From Granulicella sp. (GTDB lineage: Bacteria; Acidobacteriota; Terriglobia; Terriglobales; Acidobacteriaceae): a stretch of 10,922 nucleotides of DNA. Of the stretch, positions 1 to 6,938 are shown piece by piece. Below the pieces are notes generated by a model. The model was not told the DNA's origin and made no database searches. It worked only from the letters and a program-made list of their open reading frames with translations. The first letter of the stretch is position 1. Every line of letters begins with the position of its first letter. The stretch covers positions 1 to 10,922 of the forward strand of contig PKWK01000409.1 in the NCBI GenBank assembly GCA_003133205.1, given 5' to 3'. The position numbers and the translations under genes were made by a program.

Positions 1-2
1 TC

Positions 3-455
3 TGCGGCACGCATCCCACCGTCACTGCACTCATCGACTATGACCAGTTCTGCGGCATCGAAAAGCCGGCTGCGGTTGGGCCGCTCGAAGTCGCTCAAGA
101 CAAGGCAGTCGGCGATGCCCAGGTAGTCGACGGCATTCGGCAGATCACAGTCGAGGAACTCAAGCGAAAGCTCGATGCGAAGGAAGACTTCTTCTTACTC
201 GACGTTCGCGAGCCGCACGAGGTTCCCATCGCGAGCCTAGGCGCGCCTCTCATCCCCGTCGGCGAATTGGAGAAGCGTGTCGGCGAACTTGCAGCGCACA
301 AGGACCGCGAGATCATCATCCACTGCCGCTCCGGCGCTCGTAGCCAGAAAGCCGCACTGATCCTGAAGAGCGCCGGCTTCGCGCAACCGGAGAATCTAGC
401 TGGCGGCATCCTCGCATGGGCCGACAAGATCGACCCAACCATGCCGAAGTACTAG
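3..455 (+). CDS. moeB: MoeB/ThiF-type adenylyltransferase with C-terminal rhodanese domain (3' part only)
   Basis: The gene is cut by the left edge; the open frame enters at base 3 and stops at TAG 453-455, leaving 150 residues. The first visible residues (CGTHPTVTALIDY, then FCGI) match the end of the E1-like adenylyltransferase domain of MoeB/ThiF/MoeZ proteins, including the Cys of the C-terminal zinc-binding region. A linker follows, then a complete rhodanese domain that opens near QITVEELKRKL, with LLDVREPHE, and carries the persulfide loop CRSGAR (Cys at about base 324). Family members adenylate the C-terminal Gly-Gly of small sulfur carriers (MoaD, ThiS, CysO) and pass on sulfur from the rhodanese Cys, in the cytoplasm. 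Which carrier is served here cannot be told, because the N-terminal half and the upstream genes are outside the window. A molybdenum-cofactor role would fit a xanthine dehydrogenase elsewhere, but this is inference. Confidence 0.85.
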   Translation, partial: CGTHPTVTALIDYDQFCGIEKPAAVGPLEVAQDKAVGDAQVVDGIRQITVEELKRKLDAKEDFFLLDVREPHEVPIASLGAPLIPVGELEKRVGELAAHKDREIIIHCRSGARSQKAALILKSAGFAQPENLAGGILAWADKIDPTMPKY

Positions 456-477
456 CTATCCCAAATGGCAAAGAAAG

Positions 478-506
478 GGCGCACCGAAATGGTGCGCCTT
501 CTTTTT
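478..506. terminator. Bidirectional Rho-independent terminator between the moeB-like gene and hom
   Basis: An 8-bp perfect GC-rich stem (GGCGCACC 478-485 paired with GGTGCGCC 491-498) encloses a 5-base loop. A T-rich run follows on the + strand (499-506, TTCTTTTT). The A-rich bases just before the stem (471-476) give a U-rich tail on the minus strand. It lies between two convergent stop codons (455 on + and 517 on -), so it can end both transcripts. Confidence 0.85.
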
Positions 507-516
507 GCGGCTATGA

Positions 517-1857
517 TTATTCTGCCTTGTCGTCGATGGTAAGAATCTGCAGGCAGAGCGGCCGCTCCAGCATGCAATCCATCTTCGCCATGGCGGTGAC
601 GGCCTTCTCGATGGTCGACGTGAGGCACGGTTCGGTAGTGACGACGAACGGCAGCCGATGCTTGGGGTGGCCCGGATGCTGCAGCAGGGAATCGATGTTC
701 GCGCCAACCTTCGCCAGCGCTCCTGCAATCTCCGCAACGATGCCTGGCTTGTCATCCACCACGAATCGCAGGTAATGCGGCGCGAGAAATTCGCCCGTCA
801 CCTGCCGCTTTCGCACCGGGAGTTGCACCGCAACCGAGCGCTGCGCCACCGCAAGAATGTCGGAGACGACCGCAACGGCAGTAGGCTCGCCACCCGCACC
901 ATGGCCGGAGAAGACGACATCGCCGCCGAACTTACCCGACGTGACCACCATATTCTGCGTGCCGTGCGACCACGCAATCGGCGACGCCATTGGCACCAGC
1001 ATCGGCGCCACCCGCGCATGCACCAGCTTGCCATCGAGCTGCGCGCGCGAGACCTGGCGGATGGTGCAGTTCAGTTCCTTCGCGTAGGCAAAGTCGACGG
1101 CCTCAACGGTCGAGATGGTCTGCGTCGCAACCTGGTCGGGGTCGAGCTCGGCGTGCAGCGCGATGCGCGAAAGAATGCACAGCTTGGCGCGCGCATCGAA
1201 ACCGTCGACATCCGCGGAAGGATCAGCCTCCGCATAACCCAGGCCCTGCGCGTCGGCGAGCACGGCCGCGTAGCTCGCGCCTGTCTCCATGTGGCTGAGG
1301 ATGTAGTTGCAGGTGCCGTTGACGATGCCGCTGATGCGTGTGATCTTGTCGCCCGAGAGGCCTTGCAGCATGCCTGCAATCACCGGAACGCCGCCGGCGA
1401 CGGCCGCTCCATGCATTAGCTGGACATTATGCTTTGCAGCCAGCCGCGACAGACCAACTCCACGGTAGGCAATCAGCTGCTTGTTGGCCGTGACCACAGA
1501 TTTGCCCGCAGCGAAGCACTTGCGCAGCCAACCCTCTGCCGGGGCGAGACCGCCCATCAACTCGACCACAATATCCGCACGGGAGTTAAGGATGTCGTCG
1601 AAGTTCTCCGTCCACACCACGGAGCCGGGCACGCGTCGCGCGGCGTCCGAGGTACGCTTGCGTTCGACATTGCGGTTGAAGATATGCGTGAGTTCAACGC
1701 CCGGGAACTTCGATTCCACGAGGACGCGGGCCACCGAGCTGCCGACCGTGCCAAAGCCCAGCAGTGCAATCTTCATCGGCGCGCCATCGGAGAGGGGTGT
1801 GGCGTTCTTTGCAGTGGATGCGGACTTCGGGCGTGAGGTCTTGCGCTTGATTGCCAT
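517..1857 (-). CDS. hom: Homoserine dehydrogenase with C-terminal ACT domain
   Basis: NAD(P)-dependent reduction of aspartate semialdehyde to homoserine, the branch point to threonine and methionine; cytoplasmic. Visible features (446-residue numbering) are the Rossmann motif GFGTVG (34-39), VVTANK with the conserved Lys126, the homoserine dehydrogenase signature GIVNGTCNYIL (177-187), ADPSADVDGFDARAKL (211-225, with the catalytic-type Asp and Lys225), and a C-terminal ACT domain from about residue 362 (RFVVDDKPGIVAEIA) that normally binds threonine for feedback inhibition. The length is normal for the ACT-bearing form. The start is uncertain. ATG 1857 lies one base after the guaD stop and adds a basic, Ser/Thr/Ala-rich leader of 27 residues. 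ATG 1776 starts directly at MKIALLGFG, where most homologues begin. Neither has a strong Shine-Dalgarno. There is no functional link to purine breakdown beyond being downstream of guaD. Confidence 0.95.
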   Translation of the reverse strand: MAIKRKTSRPKSASTAKNATPLSDGAPMKIALLGFGTVGSSVARVLVESKFPGVELTHIFNRNVERKRTSDAARRVPGSVVWTENFDDILNSRADIVVELMGGLAPAEGWLRKCFAAGKSVVTANKQLIAYRGVGLSRLAAKHNVQLMHGAAVAGGVPVIAGMLQGLSGDKITRISGIVNGTCNYILSHMETGASYAAVLADAQGLGYAEADPSADVDGFDARAKLCILSRIALHAELDPDQVATQTISTVEAVDFAYAKELNCTIRQVSRAQLDGKLVHARVAPMLVPMASPIAWSHGTQNMVVTSGKFGGDVVFSGHGAGGEPTAVAVVSDILAVAQRSVAVQLPVRKRQVTGEFLAPHYLRFVVDDKPGIVAEIAGALAKVGANIDSLLQHPGHPKHRLPFVVTTEPCLTSTIEKAVTAMAKMDCMLERPLCLQILTIDDKAE

Positions 1858-1858
1858 G

Positions 1859-2311
1859 TCAGTATTCGATCTTATCGGTACGAGCCCGCCACGTGTTGAA
1901 ACTCTCGATCGCTTCGTCGCCCAGCAGGCGCTTGGTCGGAATTCTCCGCTGGTCGAGCGGACGCTTTACCTCTTCATAAAGGAACGAATCGTCGAAGCCG
2001 GCGACGGCGGCATCGGCGGCGGAATTGCCGTAAAAGATGGCGTCGCAGCGAGACCAGTAGAGCGCGGCCAGGCACATCGGGCACGGCTCGCAACTCGTGT
2101 AGACCACGCATCCCTTGAGTTGAAAGGCGCCCAGCGCCTTGCATGCCGCGCGGATGGCGACGACCTCGGCGTGGGCCGTGGGGTCATTGGTCGACGTAAC
2201 CAGGTTGACGCCGGTGGCAATGATTTCGCCCGCACGCACAACCACCGCGCCAAACGGCCCCCCGGCTCCGGAGAGGACGTTCTCCGTGGCCAGCGCGATC
2301 GCTCGCTGCAT
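1859..2311 (-). CDS. guaD: Guanine deaminase (CDA-fold, GuaD type)
   Basis: Hydrolyses guanine to xanthine and ammonia, feeding the urate pathway encoded divergently. It belongs to the small cytidine-deaminase-fold guanine deaminases (Bacillus GuaD type), not the large amidohydrolase type. The zinc motifs are HAEV (His ligand and catalytic Glu, residues 47-50 from this ATG) and PCPMC (two Cys ligands, about residues 76-80). Family-specific stretches include GGPFGAVVV, NDPTAHAE, YTSCEPCPMCL, GFDDSFLYEE and the C-terminal DKIEY. These match the domain-swapped GuaD group far better than tRNA adenosine deaminases. From ATG 2311 the protein has 150 residues and starts a few residues inside the usual N-terminus (homologues have about 7-8 residues before the equivalent of MQRAIALA). 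A GGAGG (minus strand, 2343-2339) is 27 nt from this ATG but only 6 nt from an in-frame ATC at 2332, which would give 157 residues; see findings. The gene is followed at once by hom. Confidence 0.92.
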   Translation of the reverse strand: MQRAIALATENVLSGAGGPFGAVVVRAGEIIATGVNLVTSTNDPTAHAEVVAIRAACKALGAFQLKGCVVYTSCEPCPMCLAALYWSRCDAIFYGNSAADAAVAGFDDSFLYEEVKRPLDQRRIPTKRLLGDEAIESFNTWRARTDKIEY

Positions 2312-2386
2312 GAAGATGGGGTTGCCTTCGATGGCTGGCCTCCGTTTCCCGCCGCAAAGAGCCGCCAGTGCGGCGGATACTTAACT

Positions 2387-2415
2387 CTTATACCCATGTT
2401 TTCTATGGGGGATAA
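2387..2415 (-). promoter_or_regulatory. Possible guaD promoter with inverted repeat in its spacer
   Basis: Read on the minus strand: TTATCC (2415-2410, three of six matches to TTGACA), a 17-bp spacer, then TATAAG (2392-2387, five of six matches to TATAAT). This places transcription start near 2380, about 70 bases before ATG 2311. The spacer (2393-2409) is exactly CCCAT-N7-ATGGG, a perfect 5-bp inverted repeat that a repressor or activator could bind. The -35 match is weak, so this is a proposal. Confidence 0.35.
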
Positions 2416-2416
2416 T
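2407..2416 (+). promoter_or_regulatory. Possible allB ribosome binding site and -10-like element
   Basis: GGGGGA (2407-2412) precedes the allB ATG (2424) by 11 bases, a rather long Shine-Dalgarno spacing. It overlaps GATAAT (2411-2416), which resembles a -10 box. If GATAAT were the true -10, the allB message would be almost leaderless and the Shine-Dalgarno would not be transcribed, so the two readings exclude each other. No good -35 lies 16-18 bp upstream. The ribosome-binding reading is preferred. Confidence 0.35.
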
Positions 2417-2423
2417 AGCGATT

Positions 2424-3794
2424 ATGGCACAGGCGTTCGTAGCAAACCGAGTGGTGACTCCGCAGGGTACGCGGCGTGCGGCCCTGCTACTCGAGGATGG
2501 CCCGCCAGATACAACCGGCGGTCTGATTCGCGCCGTGTGCGAGGTTGGCGACCTCCCCACCACCGCGCATGTGGTTGACTTCGGCGAGCATGCACTGTTG
2601 CCCGGCCTGGTCGACACCCACGTTCACATCAACGAGCCGGGCCGCACCGAGTGGGAAGGCTTCGCCACAGCCACGCGCGCGGCCGCAGCGGGAGGTTTCA
2701 CGACGCTGGTCGACATGCCGCTGAATTGCCTTCCCGAAACCACAACGGTCGCCGCGCTCGAACTCAAGCGTGCCGCCGCCGCCGGGCAGTGCGTGGTGGA
2801 CTGGGCCGCCTGGGGTGGCGCGGTCGCCGACAATCAATCCCACATCCTGCCCCTCGCGCGCGCCGGCGTTCCAGGATTCAAGTGCTTCCTCATCTACCCC
2901 GGCTGCGACGGCTTCACCATGATCGACCGCGAGCAGTTGGAGCGCGTCCTGCCGGCCATCGCGGAATCGGGGCTGCCGCTGCTGGTCCACGCTGAGTTAG
3001 CCGGCCCCATCGACGCTGCGGCGACAAACCTGCGTGATGCGGACTGGCGCAAATTCTCGACCTACCTCGCCTCGCGCCCCGACGAGGCCGAACTGGAAGC
3101 CATCCGCCTCATGATTTGTCTCAGCAGGCGATACGGTGTCCGAATCCACATCGTGCATCTCGCGACGGCCCAAGCGCTGAAGGAACTGAACGCAGCACGC
3201 GCGGAGGGCCTGCCGATCACCGCGGAGGCTTGTCCGCATCACCTCCACTTCGCCGCGGAGGACATTGCCGACGGCGCGACCCTGCTGAAATGTACCCCGC
3301 CGATCCGTAGCCGTGCGAACCGCGAGACGTTGTGGCAAGGGTTGCGCGAGGGTGCGATCGACATGATCGCTACCGACCATTCCCCGTGCCCGCCCGAGAT
3401 GAAGCGCCTGGACGAGGGCCGCTTCGACCTGGCGTGGGGCGGCATTGCGAGTCTCTCCGTCGCGCTGCCGGTGGTATGGACCGACGCGCTGCGGCGCGGG
3501 TTCGGGCTGGAAGATATCGCACGGTGGATGTCGGCCAAGCCGGCTGCGCTCGCAGGATTCAGCGACCGTGCTGGAGCGCTCGCAGCCGGGCACAAGGCGG
3601 ACTTTGTCGTCTTCGATCCGGAGGCCGGGTTCGTGGTGACTCCGGAGAAGCTGCACTATCGCCACGCGATCTCGCCATACCTGGGCGAGACGCTGCGCGG
3701 CGTGGTCGAAGCCACCTACCTGCGCGGCGAGCCCGTGTATCGGGCCGGCGAGTTCATGACAGGCGCGCGCGGCAGGGAACTCAGGCTATGCTAG
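2424..3794 (+). CDS. allB: Allantoinase
   Basis: Opens the hydantoin ring of (S)-allantoin to give allantoate. It is a cytoplasmic metal-dependent amidohydrolase-superfamily enzyme of 456 residues, the usual length for AllB. Metal ligands are visible in order: His66 and His68 in DTHVHINEPGRTEWEGF, the carbamylated Lys153 in GFKCFLIYPG, His189 (LLVHAEL), His245 (HIVHLA) and Asp318 (IATDHSPCP). The NEPGRTEWEGF stretch and the K-C-F-L-I pattern separate allantoinases from dihydroorotases and dihydropyrimidinases. The start ATG 2424 is the first in the divergent gap with guaD, and the protein begins directly with the beta-rich N-terminal domain. It is the first gene of the + strand run although its reaction is the fourth step from urate. 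uraD follows after 39 bases. Confidence 0.96.
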   Translation: MAQAFVANRVVTPQGTRRAALLLEDGPPDTTGGLIRAVCEVGDLPTTAHVVDFGEHALLPGLVDTHVHINEPGRTEWEGFATATRAAAAGGFTTLVDMPLNCLPETTTVAALELKRAAAAGQCVVDWAAWGGAVADNQSHILPLARAGVPGFKCFLIYPGCDGFTMIDREQLERVLPAIAESGLPLLVHAELAGPIDAAATNLRDADWRKFSTYLASRPDEAELEAIRLMICLSRRYGVRIHIVHLATAQALKELNAARAEGLPITAEACPHHLHFAAEDIADGATLLKCTPPIRSRANRETLWQGLREGAIDMIATDHSPCPPEMKRLDEGRFDLAWGGIASLSVALPVVWTDALRRGFGLEDIARWMSAKPAALAGFSDRAGALAAGHKADFVVFDPEAGFVVTPEKLHYRHAISPYLGETLRGVVEATYLRGEPVYRAGEFMTGARGRELRLC

Positions 3795-3833
3795 ACAATC
3801 TGACTGTTCAACTCGGCCGCACCAACTGATCTC

Positions 3834-4373
3834 ATGACGACGTCTCCTCCAAATGCTGCTCTCATCCGCTGGAACGCGCTCGACGCCACGGCCGCGGCGC
3901 GCGAGATCCTGCCCTGTTGCGGCTCGCGCGCATGGGCGGACGGTCTCGCAGCACGCAGGCCATTCGCCGACGTACAGCAACTGTGTGAGGAATCCGACAG
4001 AATCTGGGCCGCACTCCCCGAGCCAGACTGGCGCGAGGCCTTCGACAGCCACCCCCGCATCGGCCAGCAGCACGCGCGCGCGGCAACCGCCGAGTCGCTT
4101 GCATGGTCCTCCGAAGAGCAGCGCGCCGCCATGTCCTCGGCAGGGTCGCAGGAAGATGCCGCGAAGCTTGCCCTCGCCGAGGGAAACCGGCAGTATGAAG
4201 AGAGATTTGGCCGCATCTTTATCGTGTGCGCAGCGGGCAAGAGCGCAGCAGAGATTCTCGACCTCCTCAACGCGCGCATGCAGAACACCGCCGCGGATGA
4301 GTTGCTCGAAGCCGCCGAACAGCAGCGCCAGATCACGCAACTTCGTCTTCGCCGATGGCTGGGAGTGAATTAG
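3834..4373 (+). CDS. uraD: 2-oxo-4-hydroxy-4-carboxy-5-ureidoimidazoline (OHCU) decarboxylase
   Basis: Decarboxylates OHCU, the product of UraH, to (S)-allantoin, so that chirality is fixed instead of the racemic mixture from spontaneous decay. At 179 residues it is a stand-alone enzyme of normal length, unlike Bacillus PucL where this domain is fused to uricase. The catalytic His73 lies in the family motif SHPRIG. Other family marks are NRQYEERFGRIFIVCAAGKS (about 118-137), EILDLLNARMQN (140-151) and the C-terminal EQQRQITQLRL helix (162-172). The N-terminal 'LPCCGSRAWADGL' region also fits the fold. ATG 3834 is the first start after an in-frame stop. It has no clear Shine-Dalgarno, so translation may depend on coupling to allB. 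Its stop lies 2 bases before the preferred uraH start. Confidence 0.95.
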   Translation: MTTSPPNAALIRWNALDATAAAREILPCCGSRAWADGLAARRPFADVQQLCEESDRIWAALPEPDWREAFDSHPRIGQQHARAATAESLAWSSEEQRAAMSSAGSQEDAAKLALAEGNRQYEERFGRIFIVCAAGKSAAEILDLLNARMQNTAADELLEAAEQQRQITQLRLRRWLGVN

Positions 4374-4375
4374 AA

Positions 4376-4723
4376 ATGGGCATCTCGACGCACATTCTCG
4401 ACACAAATCTTGGCCGCCCCGCAGCCAATGTTCCCATCAGGCTCTCCGAGTTCCACGACAACGCCGCAGGCGGCCAGTGGCACGAAATCGGCTCGGCTTC
4501 CACCGACCACGACGGCCGATGCAAGACTCTGCTTGGCAAACACCGCCTTGTGGCCGCCGACTACAAACTTCTCTTCAACGTGGGGGCGTACTTCTTCGAC
4601 CTGCGCCTTCCCTCGCTTTACCCCTACGTCGAGATCGTCTTCACTGTCGCCGACCCATCGCAGCATTACCACATCCCTTTATTACTGACCGCAAATGGTT
4701 ACACAACTTACCGGGGAAGCTGA
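4376..4723 (+). CDS. uraH: 5-hydroxyisourate hydrolase (transthyretin-related protein)
   Basis: Hydrolyses 5-hydroxyisourate, the unstable product of urate oxidase, to OHCU. The transthyretin fold normally forms a tetramer. At 115 residues it has the usual bacterial cytoplasmic length and no signal peptide. Catalytic residues seen are His6 (GISTHILDT), Arg48 (DHDGRCK), His99 (YHIPLLL) and the C-terminal signature YRGS (112-115) that distinguishes this enzyme from transthyretin. ATG 4376 is chosen because GGGAG (4361-4365) lies 10 bases before it and because homologues start right at this MGISTH. An upstream in-frame ATG at 4355 would add seven residues and overlap uraD by 19 bases. uraD-uraH spacing of 2 bases suggests coupled translation. 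Confidence 0.95.
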   Translation: MGISTHILDTNLGRPAANVPIRLSEFHDNAAGGQWHEIGSASTDHDGRCKTLLGKHRLVAADYKLLFNVGAYFFDLRLPSLYPYVEIVFTVADPSQHYHIPLLLTANGYTTYRGS

Positions 4724-4735
4724 ACTGAATTATTC

Positions 4736-4740
4736 GGGGA
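4736..4740 (+). promoter_or_regulatory. Ribosome binding site of urate oxidase
   Basis: GGGGA lies 6 bases before ATG 4747 in the 23-base gap after uraH. It is one of the clearest Shine-Dalgarno elements in the operon and supports the chosen start. Confidence 0.7.
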
Positions 4741-4746
4741 AACTAA

Positions 4747-5595
4747 ATGATCGAGCTCGCTGAAAATCGTTATGGAAAATCGCGCGTCCGCCTGATGAAA
4801 GTGACGCGAAGCCCAAAAGGGAACGAACTGCGCGAGTGGACCGTGCAGGTGTTGCTGACGGGCGACTTCGACACCGCGCACTACGACGGCGATAACAGCA
4901 AGATCCTGCCCACCGACACGATGAAGAACACGGTCTATTCGGTCGCGCACAAGTCCTCCGCGATTTCGATGGAGGACTTCGCGAAGGAACTCATCGACTT
5001 CCTGCTCGGCCGCAACCCGCAGGTTTCATCGGTCTCGGTCGCGGTGGAAGGCACTATGTGGAAGCGTCTGACCGTCGACGGCAAGCCGCATCCCACCAGC
5101 TTCATGCGCGGCTCGGGCGAGGTGCAGACGACCACGGTCTCGCGTGGACGCACAGGTGGCTTCAGCATTCACTCAGGCTTCAAGAATCTCGTCGTCATGA
5201 AAACGGCGGATTCAGGCTTCGAAGGCTACATCATGGACGAACTCACGACGCTCAAGGAGACGAGCGATCGCCTCTTCTGCACCGCCGTGACCGCGGAGTG
5301 GCGCTATACGGTCCAGACTCTCGCGTTCGACGCCATGCGCACGGCGCTGCGCGAGGCCATGATAAAGACCTTCGCAAACCACAAAAGCAAGTCGGTACAG
5401 GAGACGCTGTACGAGATGGGCAAGAGTGCGCTCGAGCGTGTCGCCGAGGTCGACCAGATCGACCTCATCATGCCGAACAAGCACTGCCTGCTGGTCGATC
5501 TGTCGCGCTTTGGGCAAGAGAATCCGAACGAGATATTCGTGCCGACGGACGAGCCTGCAGGACACATTGAGGCGCGCGTGAGGCGCAAGCCTTGA
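4747..5595 (+). CDS. uox: Cofactor-independent urate oxidase (uricase)
   Basis: Oxidises urate with O2 to 5-hydroxyisourate and H2O2 without metal or flavin, in the cytoplasm. The 282-residue protein covers both tandem T-fold domains and all key residues known from the Aspergillus enzyme: Lys11 (RYGKSRVR) and Thr56 (ILPTDTMKNT) as the catalytic pair, Phe158 (TADSGFEG), Arg175 (TSDRLF), Gln218 (SVQETLYEM) and Asn244/His246 in PNKH. It is a separate gene, not fused to an OHCU decarboxylase, and is unrelated to the FAD-dependent HpxO or membrane PuuD types. No peroxisomal-like or export signal is seen. Its stop overlaps the proposed TTG start of allC (TTGA). H2O2 is made here, but no catalase or peroxidase gene lies in the window. 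Confidence 0.97.
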   Translation: MIELAENRYGKSRVRLMKVTRSPKGNELREWTVQVLLTGDFDTAHYDGDNSKILPTDTMKNTVYSVAHKSSAISMEDFAKELIDFLLGRNPQVSSVSVAVEGTMWKRLTVDGKPHPTSFMRGSGEVQTTTVSRGRTGGFSIHSGFKNLVVMKTADSGFEGYIMDELTTLKETSDRLFCTAVTAEWRYTVQTLAFDAMRTALREAMIKTFANHKSKSVQETLYEMGKSALERVAEVDQIDLIMPNKHCLLVDLSRFGQENPNEIFVPTDEPAGHIEARVRRKP

Positions 5596-6938
5596 GTGGA
5601 ATCGAGAAGCAAACTGTGAGCATTGCGACGACAGAGCGAGCGGAGCAGATCATCGCCCGTTGTCGCGAACTCGCGCTCTGCACAGAAGTCAAGGGCGAGA
5701 CCACGAGGACGTTTCTAGCGCCGTCGATGCACCGCGTCCACGCGCTTGTGGGCGGTTGGATGCAGGCCGCCGGAATGCAGGTGCGCGTGGATGCCGCAGG
5801 CAATCTGCGCGGATTGCTACCGGCCGCCGACCCCGATGCGCCGCGGCTTCTGATCGGCTCGCATCTCGACACCGTTGTGAATGCGGGAGCGTTCGACGGC
5901 CCGCTCGGCGTAGTGCTGGGCGTGGCGCTCGTCGAGGAGATGGTCGAGCAGGCGCACACAAATTTGCCCGCAGGGAAGGGAATGCCCTTCGCGATCGAAG
6001 TGATCGGCTTTTCCGAAGAGGAAGGCGTGCGCTTCGCCAAGCCATTCCTCGGCAGCCTCGCGCTGGTCGGCGAGTTGGACTCCGCGACGCTCGCGCGCAC
6101 GGATCGCAGCGGCGTCAGTGTAGCCGACGCGATTCGCCACTTCGGCCTCAACCCCGATGAACTGCCCGCCGCCGCCATCGACAACTCGGCCTTCGGCTAC
6201 CTCGAGTTCCACATCGAGCAGGGGCCTGTGCTCGAAAGCGAAGGCATCGCACTCGGCGTGGTTGACGCCATCGCCGGCCAGACGCGCATGGAGTTCACCT
6301 TCACCGGCCAGGCCAACCACGCAGGCACAACGCCCATGGGTCCGCTACGTCATGACGCGCTGGCCGCCGCCGCCGAGTGGATCGTCGAGGTGGAGCGCTA
6401 CGCGGCCGCCACTCCCGGTCTGGTCGCCACCGTCGGCAAAGTCGAAGTCCCCTCCGCCGCGGGCAACGTCATACCCGGCGCCTGCGTCTCCACGATTGAT
6501 ATTCGTCACGCCCAGGATTGCGTTCGGCACGACGCTGCGCATCACTTTCTGGCGGCGGCTGATTCCACGAGCGCGAAACGTGGCGTCGCGCTCTCCACCA
6601 CTGGCCTCGATCAGGCAGCGGTTCTCATGGACCCCGCGCTCACCGCGCTGCTCGCCGGCGCTGCCGCCCGCGCCACGGGCCAGGCACCGCGCCTGATGAC
6701 CAGTGGCGCCGGCCACGACGCCATGGTCGTCGCTCGCCGTGTACCCGCCGCGATCCTTTTCCTGCGCACTCCCGGCGGCCTCAGCCACGATCCCGACGAG
6801 ACCGTCCTGTCAGCAGATGTTGAAGCCGCCCTCGCCACCGGAGTGGAGTTCCTGCGAAGCTTGCGCGATGATAGAGCGATGCTCACACGAATTGCGGCCC
6901 GCACATCGCAACGAAAGCGGGAAGACATCCATGCATAA
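5592..6938 (+). CDS. allC: Allantoate amidohydrolase (M20 family)
   Basis: Converts allantoate to (S)-ureidoglycine with release of ammonia and CO2 (via ureidoglycine carbamate). It is an M20 binuclear-metal enzyme of 448 residues. The ligand pattern is GSHLDTVVNAG (His91, Asp93), FDGPLGVV (bridging Asp102), FSEEEGVRF (Glu142, Glu143), HIEQGP (His207) and a C-terminal GGLSHDPDE (His399). Substrate-side marks are NHAGTTPM (His243) and TSGAGHDAM (His375), typical of AllC and related N-carbamoyl amidohydrolases. It is a paralogue of the gene at 7748, but that one has different substrate motifs. The start is uncertain. TTG 5592 overlaps the uricase stop and has GAGG 8 bases upstream. GTG 5616 would give 440 residues with a weaker site. 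The gene overlaps allE by 8 bases. A beta-ureidopropionase or carbamoyl-amino-acid hydrolase role is the alternative, made unlikely by context. Confidence 0.9.
   Translation: MSGIEKQTVSIATTERAEQIIARCRELALCTEVKGETTRTFLAPSMHRVHALVGGWMQAAGMQVRVDAAGNLRGLLPAADPDAPRLLIGSHLDTVVNAGAFDGPLGVVLGVALVEEMVEQAHTNLPAGKGMPFAIEVIGFSEEEGVRFAKPFLGSLALVGELDSATLARTDRSGVSVADAIRHFGLNPDELPAAAIDNSAFGYLEFHIEQGPVLESEGIALGVVDAIAGQTRMEFTFTGQANHAGTTPMGPLRHDALAAAAEWIVEVERYAAATPGLVATVGKVEVPSAAGNVIPGACVSTIDIRHAQDCVRHDAAHHFLAAADSTSAKRGVALSTTGLDQAAVLMDPALTALLAGAAARATGQAPRLMTSGAGHDAMVVARRVPAAILFLRTPGGLSHDPDETVLSADVEAALATGVEFLRSLRDDRAMLTRIAARTSQRKREDIHA
6919..6924 (+). promoter_or_regulatory. Ribosome binding site deciding the allE start
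   Basis: GGGAAG ends 6 bases before ATG 6931. The open frame extends upstream to 6703 inside allC, but this site, together with homologue length, sets the true start at 6931 (ATGCATAA, overlapping the allC stop). Confidence 0.65.

Noticed and set aside
658..1419. Plus-strand open frame of 253 codons within hom
   Set aside because: The translation is Arg/His-rich with no recognisable fold, and it lies fully antisense to homoserine dehydrogenase with all its motifs intact.
3788..3829. A 13-codon frame (MLDNLTVQLGRTN) whose ATG overlaps the allB stop and which ends 4 bases before uraD, resembling a coupling leader peptide
   Set aside because: It has no clear Shine-Dalgarno and no recognisable peptide motif, and is short enough to occur by chance. 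At most it helps to re-initiate at uraD, which itself lacks a good binding site.
3786..4406. Minus-strand open frames opposite uraD (206 and 181 codons)
   Set aside because: uraD has its catalytic motif and full family length on the + strand; the antisense products are Cys/Arg-rich and match nothing known.
6703..6930. Upstream extension of the allE frame inside allC
   Set aside because: It would give a 76-residue leader overlapping conserved allC coding sequence, while a Shine-Dalgarno and the family start point to ATG 6931.
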